Positions 7,785 through 18,051 of a stretch of 64,000 nucleotides of DNA are shown here, in pieces. Position 1 is the stretch's first letter. Each line of letters starts with the position of its first letter. The translations under genes and the position numbers were made by a program. The stretch is taken from positions 1,632,333 to 1,696,332 of the forward strand of contig NZ_LR812090.1 of assembly GCF_903772925.1 (NCBI RefSeq), read 5' to 3'. The stretch comes from Alteromonas macleodii. Its GTDB lineage: Bacteria > Pseudomonadota > Gammaproteobacteria > Enterobacterales > Alteromonadaceae. The notes beneath the pieces were generated by a model, which was not told the DNA's origin, searched no databases, and saw nothing but the letters and a program-made list of their open reading frames with translations.

Positions 7785-10700
7785 TTACTCAGACTTAATA
7801 CCGTGGAACGTACAGTGAAGCACCGGCAAAATGAGCAGTGTAAGCACGGTAGCAACAGTCAGGCCGAATACAATAACTACCGCCATTGATGCGAAGAACG
7901 CGTCAGAAAACAGCGGAATCATACCCAGTATAGTAGTGATGGCAGCCATAGAAACAGGCCGTACACGAGATACCGATGCTTTAACTACGGCATTAAACGC
8001 ATCGCTATTACCTTTCGCCTGCTCGTTTATCTCTTCCATCAACACAATGCCGTTTTTAAGCACCATACCAATAAGGCTCAAGCTGCCAAGCAGCGCCATA
8101 AAGGTAAATGGGGCGCCTACTAGTACTAAGCCACCAATAATGCCGATAGTGGTAAGTGGTATTACGCCCCATATGGCTAACGCTTGGCGCAATCGACCAA
8201 ACAATAATACGGTAATGATAAACATACCCAAAATTCCAATGGGCATACTCGCAAACAGTGCGCTTTGTGCATCTGTTGATGTTTCGTATTCCCCGCCCCA
8301 TTCAATACGGTAGCCATCGGGCAGTTCAAGTTCTTCTACAAGTGGTCGAACTTTAGCCTGCACACTAGCGGCTGTTTCCCCAGAAAGTGGAAGTGGTTCT
8401 GCATAGACAGCTAACATGCGCACTCTGTCTCGGCGTTTTATAATGGGATTGTTCAAGGTCACATCAACATTGCTTATAACGTCAGCCATGCTGATATATT
8501 TACCTTGCTCCTGACTCCACACGTTAAGCGAGGCAAGGTTGTCTATATCATAGCGCTGGTTCGGGTCGTTGCGCATTACAATCGGAATTAAATCGCTGCC
8601 TTCGCGGTATAACCCGACAGTTTCACCTTCATTGTTAAGGAGAAATGCGGTGTGAACGGCATCTCGGGTTACCCCAATACGTCTGGCTTGTTCTTCCAAG
8701 AATACAGGCTCAATAAATGGGACTTTATTACTCCATGATAAGCGCACGCTATCCATGGTTTGTTCTGCTTGAAATATAGCTTCAACGTCACTACTTATTT
8801 CACGCAAAACCTCAGGCTCAGGCCCGTATATTCTGGCCTCAATGGCCGCTTTTGCAGAAGGCCCTACTTGTAGAGCTTGTACTTTGTATTGCACGTTGGG
8901 GAAGGTTTCGCGCAGTAACTCAATAATTTCTCGCATTCTGGCATCGCGAGCTTCCACTGTACTGGTCTCTACGATAAGTTGCCCATAGCTCGCGTAGCGG
9001 TCTTCAGGCGAGTAAGTTAGTGTAAGACGCTGTGCTCCGCCGCCTATTACGCTGGTAATGTTGGCGATCTCAGGCATATCCATCACTTTTTCTTCTAAAC
9101 GTCGTATCGATTGTTCAGTCGTTAAAATATCGCTACCTTCTGGCAGACGTAAGTCTACAAAAAACAGTGGAGTAGATGAGTTAGGAAAGAACGCGTTTTT
9201 CACATATTTACCCGACGCGACGCTGCCTACTAGGGCAAGAACGACAAGTACAATAGTGATATATCGATGATTAATGGCAGCAGTAAGTAGTCGCTTATAA
9301 ATGGTGAAGATAATACCTTTATAAGGGTCGTCATCCTCGCTATCTGATTGACGTTCTTTCTCTGTGTTAAACAGTAAGTCGAAAAAGAATGGGGTAATGG
9401 TCAGCGCTGTGATCCAACTCAAGAATAGCGAGAAGCACAGAACCCAGAAAAGGGAGCCAACAAATTCTCCCGTGGCATCAGGGGAAAGCCCAATAGGTGC
9501 GAAAGCGGTAATAGCGATAACGGTCGCGCCAAGAAGCGGTAAACCGTTTTGAGAGACTACGTCCTTGGCCGCCTGAAGTTTAGTTTGTCCTTTTCTCACA
9601 CCTATTAACATGCCTTCGGTTACCACAATGGCGTTGTCGACCAGCATACCTAAGGCAATAATAAGGGCTCCTAAGGATATTTTTTGAAGTTCAATGCCTT
9701 TTATCGACATTAAAATAAAGGTGCCAAGAATAGTAAGAACAAGAATAAGCCCCATCAGTACGCCGCTACGCCAGCCCATAAATAGCAGCAGTACAAAAAT
9801 AACGATGGCTACCGCTTCAGCAAGATTGATGAGGAAGCCGGTTACAGAATCGTCGACTACCGAAGGCTGGTTGTAAACAGTATTCAGGCTCATACCAAGT
9901 GGCATACGCTGTTCTAGCTCCGCAATTTTGGTATCAAGTCGCTTGCCTACATCAACTACATTTACTGCCGACGCGAACGACACGCCAATAGACAGCGCAG
10001 GGGTGCCAGAACTATGGTAAAGAAGGGAAGGGGTATCGTTAAGCTTACGCTCAATAGTGGCAATATCAGTTAAGCGAATAAGGCCGCTAGCTGGTGAGCC
10101 AATTACCACCTGGCCTAATGCCTCCAAATTATCAAACTCACCCGTAGGCTGAATAGAAAGACGCTTACCTTGAACTTTAATTGAACCTGCGTTGCCTACC
10201 ACGTTTTGAGCAGTTAACAGACCGGCAATAGATTCTGCAGAAACATTAAGGGCTTTCATTTTATCGTGATCTAAAGACACGATAATTTGCTCGGAAACGG
10301 TGCCTGCAATGGATACTTTTTTAACGCCATCGACAAGCTGAATTTCTCGCTGCATAAGGTCAGCAAAATCTTCTAACTGTTTTAATGAATAGTCTTCGCT
10401 TTGTAAGGTCATCAAAAGCCCATACACATCGCCGAAGTCATCATTAACTATCGATGTACCGGTTCCAGGTGGCAGTGAAGCTTGTGCGTCACCCACTTTA
10501 CGGCGCAAATTGTCCCAGTATTGCTCTAAATCCTTAGCTTGAACGCTGCTCTTTAATTCAACGGTAATTTGCGACAGCCCTACCATGTTTACAGAACTAA
10601 TGCGCTTTACGTTGGGTATACGCTGAATGGCCTTTTCAAGCTGAAGCGTGACCTCTTCTTCCACTTGTTCAGGGGTTGCCCCCGGGTATTGCGTTATGAC

Positions 10701-10832
10701 GAGAGCGTTTCTAATCGTAAACTCAGGAAACTCTAGCTGACCAAGACCTAAGAAAGACACAATGCCACCAACACCTAAAATGATGGCGACCATCCAGCTT
10801 ATAACTTTTTGACGAAAAAAATACTCGACCAT
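7785..10832 (-). CDS. RND-family efflux permease
   Basis: This 1015-residue inner-membrane permease has the AcrB/HAE-type layout: an N-terminal TM1, a periplasmic porter loop with TQYPGATPEQVEEEVT, a TM2-6 block, a second porter loop and TM7-12. The proton-relay region in TM4 reads LGMLVDNAIVV (near residue 397), with Asp-Asn where AcrB has Asp-Asp. It should expel hydrophobic or cationic compounds by proton antiport together with the adaptor gene 3 bases upstream. No outer-membrane TolC-like partner is in this window. GGAGG sits before the ATG, overlapping the end of the adaptor gene. The substrate is not predictable. Confidence 0.92.
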   Translation of the reverse strand: MVEYFFRQKVISWMVAIILGVGGIVSFLGLGQLEFPEFTIRNALVITQYPGATPEQVEEEVTLQLEKAIQRIPNVKRISSVNMVGLSQITVELKSSVQAKDLEQYWDNLRRKVGDAQASLPPGTGTSIVNDDFGDVYGLLMTLQSEDYSLKQLEDFADLMQREIQLVDGVKKVSIAGTVSEQIIVSLDHDKMKALNVSAESIAGLLTAQNVVGNAGSIKVQGKRLSIQPTGEFDNLEALGQVVIGSPASGLIRLTDIATIERKLNDTPSLLYHSSGTPALSIGVSFASAVNVVDVGKRLDTKIAELEQRMPLGMSLNTVYNQPSVVDDSVTGFLINLAEAVAIVIFVLLLFMGWRSGVLMGLILVLTILGTFILMSIKGIELQKISLGALIIALGMLVDNAIVVTEGMLIGVRKGQTKLQAAKDVVSQNGLPLLGATVIAITAFAPIGLSPDATGEFVGSLFWVLCFSLFLSWITALTITPFFFDLLFNTEKERQSDSEDDDPYKGIIFTIYKRLLTAAINHRYITIVLVVLALVGSVASGKYVKNAFFPNSSTPLFFVDLRLPEGSDILTTEQSIRRLEEKVMDMPEIANITSVIGGGAQRLTLTYSPEDRYASYGQLIVETSTVEARDARMREIIELLRETFPNVQYKVQALQVGPSAKAAIEARIYGPEPEVLREISSDVEAIFQAEQTMDSVRLSWSNKVPFIEPVFLEEQARRIGVTRDAVHTAFLLNNEGETVGLYREGSDLIPIVMRNDPNQRYDIDNLASLNVWSQEQGKYISMADVISNVDVTLNNPIIKRRDRVRMLAVYAEPLPLSGETAASVQAKVRPLVEELELPDGYRIEWGGEYETSTDAQSALFASMPIGILGMFIITVLLFGRLRQALAIWGVIPLTTIGIIGGLVLVGAPFTFMALLGSLSLIGMVLKNGIVLMEEINEQAKGNSDAFNAVVKASVSRVRPVSMAAITTILGMIPLFSDAFFASMAVVIVFGLTVATVLTLLILPVLHCTFHGIKSE

Positions 10833-10835
10833 GAT

Positions 10836-11969
10836 TTACAGGCCTCCTTCTTTCGTCCACTCAGTAACCGCCTGGCCTTCTTTTACAAGGTGAGCACCAG
10901 CAGCGACAATTTTATCTTCGTCGTTTAGCGGGCCCTCAACTAACAAGCCGTTTGAAATAGCGCGTGTGATCATTACCTCTACCGCTTCGACAGTGCCTTT
11001 TTTAGTGTCGTCACTATCAGGTTTGAAGCGCCAGACAATGGCTTTTTCTGGCTCTTCATTGTCGGTAACTACAGCACCAAAGGGAACTAACCAAAGTTTA
11101 GCATCAGACTCAATGAGCTTGGTCATATCCAGCAATACAGTAGCGCTCATACCAGATAGTACATTGATGTCGTCTGGCTCTGGCAGCGTAATGGTCACTT
11201 CATAGCTAAGCTCGCCTTGTCGTGTAGTGCTTTCGTGATCCTTATACATGGCAGCATAACGTTTTTCTGGCATGCCAGAAAAAGTGACCCACGCCATTTC
11301 TGAGGTACGGTTTTTACGGGCTCTAGAGCGGTCAATCATGCGCATTTTTTGCTCTGGTAACTGAAACGTTACGTCAATAGCGCCTGGCATATGAAGCTCG
11401 GCAATGGTTTGCTGAGGCACAATTACTTGATAGTTTTCAACGGGCACAGAGGCAATAAGCCCAGCAAAAGGTGCACGAAGTTCAGTATAACTTAGCTGGT
11501 CTTGTGCATTGGTCAGGCTGGCTTTAGCGGCTAAAAAATTGGCTTTCGCTTCATCAAAGGTAGAGCGGCTTACCGCGCCTTTTTCAACCGATGCTTCCAT
11601 ACGTTCAAACATAGCGGAAGTTACATCGAACTGAGACTGAGCGGTGGCGAGCTGCGCTTTTGCGTCTCTGTCATCAAGCCGTGCGATAAGTTGATTCTCT
11701 TTAACTTCCTCGCCCGCTTTTACATTGAGTTCTTGCAGTTTGCCGCCAATGCGAAACGAAAGGTTAGAATACTCGGCTGCTTCCACTTGCCCTGGGAATT
11801 TAGCGATGGTCTCGTCTGAATGCTGAACTTTATAAAGTGTTACCGGTGTTGATGAGACGGGTTTTGGTGGAGTGGGGGCGTCTTCACACGCACTTAAGCC
11901 AGCAAGTGCAGCAAATGCAACTACAGCGCGCATAGCTACACTGTTAAAGAGACTCTTTTTAGACAACAT
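10836..11969 (-). CDS. RND periplasmic adaptor (membrane fusion) lipoprotein
   Basis: This 377-residue protein is a HlyD/AcrA-type adaptor. Its signal peptide ends in the lipobox LSAC (Cys28), so it is a lipoprotein. A lipoyl-like half (FRIGGKLQELNVKAGEEV), an alpha-hairpin (about 100-160), the second lipoyl half (YTELRAPFAGLIASV) and beta-barrel domains follow. I chose ATG 11969, which has GGAGAG 5 bases upstream, over a start 13 codons earlier. It is the first gene of the efflux operon. Its product links the permease to an outer-membrane channel encoded elsewhere. Confidence 0.9.
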   Translation of the reverse strand: MLSKKSLFNSVAMRAVVAFAALAGLSACEDAPTPPKPVSSTPVTLYKVQHSDETIAKFPGQVEAAEYSNLSFRIGGKLQELNVKAGEEVKENQLIARLDDRDAKAQLATAQSQFDVTSAMFERMEASVEKGAVSRSTFDEAKANFLAAKASLTNAQDQLSYTELRAPFAGLIASVPVENYQVIVPQQTIAELHMPGAIDVTFQLPEQKMRMIDRSRARKNRTSEMAWVTFSGMPEKRYAAMYKDHESTTRQGELSYEVTITLPEPDDINVLSGMSATVLLDMTKLIESDAKLWLVPFGAVVTDNEEPEKAIVWRFKPDSDDTKKGTVEAVEVMITRAISNGLLVEGPLNDEDKIVAAGAHLVKEGQAVTEWTKEGGL

Positions 11970-12034
11970 GGTAACTCTCCATTTAAATAAACCACTTTTT
12001 ATCCCCATTTTGGCAATGGGTTATCTTTTATTAC

Positions 12035-12084
12035 GCGTATATCCATTCTTTTTAAGAAGGATGTAGTAAAAATCTAATATACGC
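12035..12084. promoter_or_regulatory. Nested inverted repeats upstream of the RND operon
   Basis: GCGTATAT (12035-12042) and ATATACGC (12077-12084) are perfect 8-bp arms. Inside, ATCCATTCTT (12041-12050) and AAGAAGGAT (12054-12062) form a second imperfect pair. They lie 66-115 bases upstream of the adaptor start, where an operator would be expected. No cognate regulator gene is adjacent. Confidence 0.35.
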
Positions 12085-12235
12085 TTACTTCTTTGTACTT
12101 AAAGGTTATAGCGTTATTTGTCGTTTTCGATCAGAATTTTTGTTCACAAATACAAGCGTTAATCGGCAAATACCAATTAACACCTCGACCCGCAGTTCAA
12201 AAGCGCAAATTAAGCTCCGCAGAGTTACACACTCA

Positions 12236-14173
12236 TCATTCATTTGTTTTACTTGGTTTTTCATCAGGCGCAAGCTTTTCAGCATACCCTTTTGGTGGTG
12301 GCGTCCAGCCACGCATCTTCGAATGTTTGTCATGTAAATCTGCTTTCAGTGCATCTTCAATAAGCGATTCTAGTTCGCTGAACAGTTTAAGGTAGTTGTT
12401 GTCTATCCTTTCGCCACTCGCGTCATCTACCCACGCGTGATACAGCACATCGTTTTGTTGAGATTCAATGTTCTTGTAAGCCATTTTCTGTCGCTCAACG
12501 TGAAAGGGGTGGATATTGAGTGAGCGTAATGCTTCTGCGCCCATCTCTAGCGCACTATGGTAGGTTTCTGATACCACAAAATCTGCGCCTAACTGGCGCA
12601 ACCGATAGCCATGTCCTCGGTCAAACGCCCGAGCAAGCACTTTTACATTGGGAAAGGCGTGCTTAGCATATTTCACCATCTCTGCAGCTGTACTTCTGTC
12701 GTCAATGGCGATAACCAATAAAGAGGCTTCCTGTGCCCCAGCGGTATGCAATATGTCAGGTTTAGATGCATCGCCGAAATAAGCTTTATTACCGAAGCGC
12801 CTGAAAAGGTCTATTTGCTCAGAGCGAATATCGAGCACAACCGTTTTGACGTCGTTGGCCACTAAGAGGCGATTTACTATCTGCCCAAAACGGCCAATGC
12901 CGGCAATGACAACAGTGCCTTTCTCGTCGATAACATCTTCATCACGTTGAGATTTAGCTTTTTTATAGTGAGGAATTATGGCCTTGTCGAATAAAATGAA
13001 AAGCCCCGGCGTCAAAAACATAGAAATGGCCACGACTAAAGAAAGTATAGAAATGATGTCGCTAGGCAATACATAGTTTTGCGAGGCGAAACTTAACAGT
13101 ACAAAACCAAACTCACCGGCCTGTGCGAGGCTTAGTGTGAATAGCCATTTATTCTTACCTTTTATTTTAAATAATAAGGCAATAACAAACAGAACTAGGG
13201 CCTTAATTAACATAACAGCAAGGGTTAACCCTGCAATTAACACCGGGTTTTCTGAAAGCACAGAAAAGTTAATGCCAGCGCCTACCGTAATAAAAAAGAG
13301 GCCCAGTAATAATCCCTTGAACGGTTCGATATTGGCTTCAAGCTCATGCCTGAATTCACTGTTAGCTAGAACTACACCCGCTAAAAATGCGCCAAGGGCA
13401 GGAGAGAGCCCGACCAGCCCCATTAAAGCTGCAATTCCGATAATGAGCATAAGCGCGGTTGCGGTAAAAATTTCTCGTAAGCCAGATGCGGCCACAAACT
13501 TAAATAATGGGCGACTTAAGTAGTGTCCTCCGATGGTTAAAAAGGCAATTGAGCTAATGATCACGAGACCTGAAGCCCAAGGGGCAAGCCCTTCAACAAC
13601 GTTTAGACTATCGTGCGATCCTGTATCGCCGCCATGTGCATTTCCTGCTTCGACCAGCTCGGGTATGGCAAGAAGAGGTATAAGCGCAAGCATGGGAATA
13701 ACGGCGATATCCTGAAATAGCAAAACGGAGAAGGCGCTTTTGCCCCCCTCAGTTTTCTGAAGGCCTTTTTCTTGTAGTGTTTGTAAAACAATAGCGGTTG
13801 AAGAAAGAGCAAAAATAAGGCCTATTGTAAGAGCAATGCCAAAAGGCTGTTCAAGAAACAAGGCGACGCCGGTGATAAGAACGGTGGTGAGTGCTAATTG
13901 TAGCCCGCCTAAGCCTATTAGTTTGGACTTCATTGCCCATAGTGACCGAGGCTCTAGCTCCAACCCCACTAAAAACAGCATCATTACTACGCCGAATTCA
14001 GCAAAATGTTGAATGGCAACCGTCTCATCGCCAACGAGCCCGAATACTGGCCCGATAACAAGGCCTGCAATTAAATAACCAAGTACAGATCCTAACCCAA
14101 GGCGCTTTGCTATTGGCACTGCTATTACTGCGGCAATAAGGTAAATAAATGCATATAGAAAATAGCCAGTCAC
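12236..14173 (-). CDS. kefB: KefB/KefC-type potassium/proton antiporter
   Basis: This 645-residue CPA2 antiporter has about twelve membrane segments (residues 1-385) followed by a TrkA_N/RCK nucleotide-binding domain that opens with GTVVIAGIGRFGQIVNRLL (near 415). In E. coli KefB and KefC are gated by glutathione and its electrophile adducts and acidify the cell in response to toxic electrophiles. The start is GTG 14173, one base after the kefG stop, with AAGGAG inside the end of kefG. The ancillary flavoprotein upstream strongly supports the Kef assignment; B or C is not separable by eye. Confidence 0.85.
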   Translation of the reverse strand: MTGYFLYAFIYLIAAVIAVPIAKRLGLGSVLGYLIAGLVIGPVFGLVGDETVAIQHFAEFGVVMMLFLVGLELEPRSLWAMKSKLIGLGGLQLALTTVLITGVALFLEQPFGIALTIGLIFALSSTAIVLQTLQEKGLQKTEGGKSAFSVLLFQDIAVIPMLALIPLLAIPELVEAGNAHGGDTGSHDSLNVVEGLAPWASGLVIISSIAFLTIGGHYLSRPLFKFVAASGLREIFTATALMLIIGIAALMGLVGLSPALGAFLAGVVLANSEFRHELEANIEPFKGLLLGLFFITVGAGINFSVLSENPVLIAGLTLAVMLIKALVLFVIALLFKIKGKNKWLFTLSLAQAGEFGFVLLSFASQNYVLPSDIISILSLVVAISMFLTPGLFILFDKAIIPHYKKAKSQRDEDVIDEKGTVVIAGIGRFGQIVNRLLVANDVKTVVLDIRSEQIDLFRRFGNKAYFGDASKPDILHTAGAQEASLLVIAIDDRSTAAEMVKYAKHAFPNVKVLARAFDRGHGYRLRQLGADFVVSETYHSALEMGAEALRSLNIHPFHVERQKMAYKNIESQQNDVLYHAWVDDASGERIDNNYLKLFSELESLIEDALKADLHDKHSKMRGWTPPPKGYAEKLAPDEKPSKTNE

Positions 14174-14174
14174 G

Positions 14175-14825
14175 TTAATCTCCTTGAGATGTACAAAGGT
14201 CTGCGAGATTCTCGATATACTTTGCTTTTTCTAAATCGAGAGTATTGGAGGTCAATTTGTTAAGCAGAGTTGTCCACTTACCCCTATGTTCGGCTACCCG
14301 ATGCTCTTCTTGGGCGGTACGGGAACCGAATATTGCAAACGGAGCGATGTAGGTCATATGCGTGATTTGCGCCATTTGCTCTAATGGCTGAAGTAGTTGT
14401 CTAATGGTGTAATGATTGAAACCGTCAGTTTGGTAGGCTTCTTCTTTACCGCCTGCACTCAACGCACAAAGAAACAATTTATCCTTAAGTGCAGTGCCTT
14501 CATGACCGTAGGCGAACCCATATTCCAACACCAAGTCTTGCCATTCTTTTAAAATTGAAGGGGTCGAATACCAGTAAAGAGGGAACAAAAACACAACGAC
14601 ATCGTGATCGATCAAACGCTGCTGTTCCCGTTCAATATCAATATTGAAATCGGGGTACTCTGCGTATAAATCTACTGCGGTAACGTGTTTATTTAGCTGG
14701 GCTTCATGGAAGAGCGGCACGTTTACTTCAGAGTGCGTTTGTGCGGGGTGGGCAAACAAAACCAGTACCTTTTTACTGCTCTTGGTGCTTTCAATAGCAT
14801 GTTTAATGGAGTTTTCGTCTGTCAT
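14175..14825 (-). CDS. kefG: KefF/KefG-type flavodoxin-fold ancillary protein
   Basis: This 216-residue protein has a flavodoxin-like fold of the NAD(P)H:quinone reductase family (VLVLFAHPAQTHSEVN, then FPLYWYSTPSILKEW and FAYGHEGTALKDK). KefF and KefG are required for full activity of the Kef antiporter, and KefF also reduces quinones. The N-terminus is about 17 residues longer than the core fold. It is directly followed by kefB in the same direction, forming a two-gene electrophile-defence operon. A perfect palindrome lies in the divergent promoter region with pagL (14984-14998). Confidence 0.85.
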   Translation of the reverse strand: MTDENSIKHAIESTKSSKKVLVLFAHPAQTHSEVNVPLFHEAQLNKHVTAVDLYAEYPDFNIDIEREQQRLIDHDVVVFLFPLYWYSTPSILKEWQDLVLEYGFAYGHEGTALKDKLFLCALSAGGKEEAYQTDGFNHYTIRQLLQPLEQMAQITHMTYIAPFAIFGSRTAQEEHRVAEHRGKWTTLLNKLTSNTLDLEKAKYIENLADLCTSQGD

Positions 14826-14983
14826 ACATCTCTACTCAGTTTTACAGCCAATATTTCTGACGCTGTTTGGGTCTTATTGCTGTTAAGCACACACCAAAGG
14901 TCAGCAGTCACCCGTCTTACTCCTTTATTCAAACTTTATGTTTAGAGCAATTCGTAATGTCTGTTTCCGCAAAGTTATAAGGT

Positions 14984-14998
14984 TACTAATAATTAGTA
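14984..14998. promoter_or_regulatory. Palindrome between kefG and pagL
   Basis: TACTAATAATTAGTA is a perfect 15-base palindrome. It is nested in a wider pair, GGTTAC (14981-14986) and GTAACC (15010-15015). It lies 159 bases before kefG and 120 before pagL and could control either. Its shape is like operators of HxlR/YodB-type redox regulators; an HxlR gene exists at 18825. Confidence 0.4.
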
Positions 14999-15117
14999 GG
15001 TTGAAAAAAGTAACCTAATTACCATTATGAACTCACAAATGGAAATACATTCGAAGAAAACTTCGAAAAAAACTTAGACGGAACGCTAATTTTAATTTTG
15101 CTTAAAGCAGTATAAAC

Positions 15118-15612
15118 ATGAAAACACCAGTAAAAACACTCGCACTTGCATTATCTTTACTTTCACCTTTTGCATCCCTTTCCACTTATGCTCTACCTCA
15201 AGGTACCGAACTCAAAGCTGGGGCTGCGGTTTGGAATCTGTTTGATGACGCAGACCGTTACGCATTGCATGTGGCCTATGTTCACAAACCGCTTGAATCA
15301 TTTTACGGAGTTCGACCAACAGTTCTCTTGGTAAACGCAGATCAAGGTCAACACTATTTCGCTGCGGGATTGGCAAAAGACGTCTACAAATACAATGACT
15401 TTTCCCTGCGTGTTGCTTTTCATGCCGGTATTGTCGATGAGTCTGAAAATCTAGGCGACACCATTGAGTTTTACTCATCGCTTTCTGGTTTATACAACGT
15501 TTCTGAAACCTTTTCGCTAGAGGCTGAAGTTGGTCATATTTCTAACGGTGGGCTAGGGGACACTAACCCGGGTTCAGAGTCGTTCGTATTAAGTGCTCAC
15601 TATCTTTTTTAG
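15118..15612 (+). CDS. pagL: PagL-type lipid A 3-O-deacylase
   Basis: This 164-residue outer-membrane beta-barrel has a signal peptide cut near Ala25 (TYALPQ). The C-terminal block EVGHISNGGLGDTNPGSES carries the PagL catalytic triad: H140, S142 and E154. The protein ends in Phe, as outer-membrane barrels usually do. PagL removes the 3-O acyl chain from lipid A in the outer leaflet and so modulates membrane permeability and immune recognition. It is transcribed alone, divergently from kefG-kefB, and ends at a strong terminator. No clear ribosome-binding site precedes the ATG. Confidence 0.82.
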   Translation: MKTPVKTLALALSLLSPFASLSTYALPQGTELKAGAAVWNLFDDADRYALHVAYVHKPLESFYGVRPTVLLVNADQGQHYFAAGLAKDVYKYNDFSLRVAFHAGIVDESENLGDTIEFYSSLSGLYNVSETFSLEAEVGHISNGGLGDTNPGSESFVLSAHYLF

Positions 15613-15661
15613 CAACAAGCTAGTGCCCCCCACAGGTTAAATAAGCGCTTCCTTTTAATAT

Positions 15662-15693
15662 AAAACAACCCGCAAAAGTGCGGGTTGTTTTTT
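15662..15693. terminator. Bidirectional terminator between pagL and iorB
   Basis: AAAACAACCCGC pairs with GCGGGTTGTTTT around a short AAAAGT loop, with A and T runs at both ends. It ends pagL on the plus strand and the iorAB operon on the minus strand. Confidence 0.88.
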
Positions 15694-15753
15694 ACTTTGC
15701 TCAACTATTCCATGTTTAGTGTCAGCGCTCTAACTTTAATACTAAATAGCTAG

Positions 15754-18051
15754 CTAAGCCTTAAGCGCTTTTTTGACGTCGCTTGATAACATGGGGAGGT
15801 GTCGCAACCTTACACCTACCGCATTATAAACCGCATTACCTACAGCTGGTGCTACGCCAATAACTCCTGGCTCGCCAAGTCCCACTGGAAATTCATTACT
15901 TTCAATGAACTCAATGTCCATATCAGGGACATCATTCATTCTAAGTGGCTGGTAAGTGGTTAAGTTTTTCTTTGCCACGTAGCCGTCTTTTATCTCATTG
16001 TGTTCGAATAACGCAAGGCTAGTTCCCCATAGCAAAGACCCTTCCATTTGTGCCATAGCGCCATCTGGATGAACAACAATACCCGCGTCAGCTACTACCC
16101 ATAATTTTTCAAGCGTGATCTTACCGCTACTTTTATCTACATGAACATGCGCTGCAGTAGCAAGCCATGCAGGCATGGTGCGTTCTTGTCCTGCAGTTAC
16201 ACTAAACCCAATACCATCGTTCTCACCAAGTGCAACATTAGCCGTCTTGTCTTTAAGCTTTTTCAAAGCGTGAGCTAGGCGCGTTGCTCCGCCAACACTT
16301 TCCGGCGCTTTACCCGCCTGTTTGCCTTTGCCGTCTAGCATAGACAGTCTAAAGTCTAGGGGGGTTTGGTTCGCTTTGTGTGCTACTTCGTCAATAAAGC
16401 TTTCAAGCCCCCACACTATCCACCCTTGACCTACAGAGCGAAGCCATCCCGGAGTAAAGGTTTCTTGCGCGACTTTGTTGTTTATCACTCGGGCGCGGTG
16501 ATGTTGCATGGTATACCAATGATCTGCACCCGAGGCGGAAAACGGATCGAATTTGCCTTTACCATCAACACCGTCGGGCATAAACCCTGGAGCCATTGCC
16601 AATGTTGGCCAGCCGGCAGCAAGTGCGTGCTCCATCCCTGTGAAATTCCCAGCGTCGTCGAAATAGGCGTTAAATAACGAGGTCGATGCCGAACGAGGTT
16701 GGTCAAACATGGTATCGTCTGGGCGCATGAAAAGCATCTTTACAGGTTGCCCAGCGGCTTTCGCGGTAAGTAGAGCAGGAATTATCCAATCACCAAAAAG
16801 GCGTCGTCCGAAGCCTCCGCCAAGGTAGTATTGGTGTATGACTACATCAGAGTCGGGTACGCCTGCGGCTTTTGCTACTGCTGGCAGTGTAAGCCCTTGC
16901 CACTGGTTACCCGTGTGGACATGCCATTTGCCTTCTTTAAATTCAGCGATTGCGTTTAGCGGCTCAAGTTGAAAGTGACTCGCTGTTGCTGTGGTATACA
17001 TGGCCTCGATTGATTCAGCTGCCTGCTTTCCAGCATTCTCGATATTCCCCTCATCGACAAACAGCGTACCTTCACTTCTGTCACGGCAGATTCGTTCTCC
17101 CTCTTTTTGAATGTCAGCTTCGCTCACATTTCCTGTTTTACCCGCGTTATAGCTGACCTTCACTTTATCGATAGCTTTGATTGCCGTCGGATAGTCAGAA
17201 GCGAGTACCGCAACCCATCCTTCAACGGTACCTGATGGGTCGTTGAGAATTTTGTACCCTTTGTAACCAGGCAACGATTTCGCTTGGCTGTCATCCACCT
17301 TAGTGACTTTACTGCCATAACGAGTAGGCGGAAGTATGGGGCGAGCGTACAGCATGTTGTCTACTTCAACATCAATGCCGTAAACTGCTGTACCATCTGT
17401 TTTTGGTGGTATATCGAGTGCTTTATATTGGTTACCCAAGCCGATAAGGTGTTTCTTATTTCCCGGCTTAATCGGTAAGCTTTCTAATTCGTCTGCCGAA
17501 TAAACCTTATCTATATTGCCGTTCGCAACAATATCGCCGTAGCTGATTTTCTTACTGCCCGATACTACGAAGCCCGCGTTAGCTTCACAATCTGATACTG
17601 GTACGCCTAATAATTTAGCACCGGCACTAAGTAGTACTTGGCGGCCAGCAGCCCCTGCTTGCGACATAGGTTTGTAAGTTTGGAAAACAGACCATGAACC
17701 GCCTGTCACCATGTAACCCCACTTAGGGTCGGTATCAACGTGCACAATGGAAACTTTGTCCCATTCGCACTCTAGTTCGTCTGCTAAGATACGCGCTAAA
17801 GCAGTGCCAACATGCTGTCCCATTTCAGCTTTAGCGATATTTACCGTCACGTGACCCTGGGTGTCCATCTCAAACCAGACGTTAGGTGAAAATGTTTTGT
17901 TTTCTATGGCTTCTTTAGCTGATAACACGGATGGTATTGCCGAGGCACCAAACGCCATGAAAAGTGATGTCTTAAGTGAGCCCGCCATAAATGAGCGACG
18001 AGACAAGTTTATTGTGTCTTTTTTCTCTCTAGATAGGTCTTTAATGCTCAT
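15754..18051 (-). CDS. Tat-exported molybdenum hydroxylase large subunit (IorB / isoquinoline 1-oxidoreductase type)
   Basis: This 765-residue protein begins with a twin-arginine signal (SRRSFM at residues 17-22, then a hydrophobic stretch), so the folded enzyme should reach the periplasm. The body carries molybdopterin-binding motifs such as [12 protein letters not shown] and a C-terminal GLGEPGV with the expected catalytic Glu. This is the beta subunit of IorAB-type aldehyde or N-heterocycle hydroxylases. It overlaps the small [2Fe-2S] subunit by ATGA. No third (FAD) subunit is present, typical of the IorAB class that passes electrons to cytochromes. The substrate is unknown; the name says family only. 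Confidence 0.85.
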   Translation of the reverse strand: MSIKDLSREKKDTINLSRRSFMAGSLKTSLFMAFGASAIPSVLSAKEAIENKTFSPNVWFEMDTQGHVTVNIAKAEMGQHVGTALARILADELECEWDKVSIVHVDTDPKWGYMVTGGSWSVFQTYKPMSQAGAAGRQVLLSAGAKLLGVPVSDCEANAGFVVSGSKKISYGDIVANGNIDKVYSADELESLPIKPGNKKHLIGLGNQYKALDIPPKTDGTAVYGIDVEVDNMLYARPILPPTRYGSKVTKVDDSQAKSLPGYKGYKILNDPSGTVEGWVAVLASDYPTAIKAIDKVKVSYNAGKTGNVSEADIQKEGERICRDRSEGTLFVDEGNIENAGKQAAESIEAMYTTATASHFQLEPLNAIAEFKEGKWHVHTGNQWQGLTLPAVAKAAGVPDSDVVIHQYYLGGGFGRRLFGDWIIPALLTAKAAGQPVKMLFMRPDDTMFDQPRSASTSLFNAYFDDAGNFTGMEHALAAGWPTLAMAPGFMPDGVDGKGKFDPFSASGADHWYTMQHHRARVINNKVAQETFTPGWLRSVGQGWIVWGLESFIDEVAHKANQTPLDFRLSMLDGKGKQAGKAPESVGGATRLAHALKKLKDKTANVALGENDGIGFSVTAGQERTMPAWLATAAHVHVDKSSGKITLEKLWVVADAGIVVHPDGAMAQMEGSLLWGTSLALFEHNEIKDGYVAKKNLTTYQPLRMNDVPDMDIEFIESNEFPVGLGEPGVIGVAPAVGNAVYNAVGVRLRHLPMLSSDVKKALKA

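Noticed and set aside
7831..8313. 160-codon plus-strand frame inside the RND permease
   Set aside because: It is a frame shadow in a long conserved gene, rich in Ser, Thr and Ile from reversed codons, with no motif.
12093..12395. 100-codon plus-strand frame over the end of kefB
   Set aside because: It overlaps the kefB C-terminus and has no ribosome site or family look.
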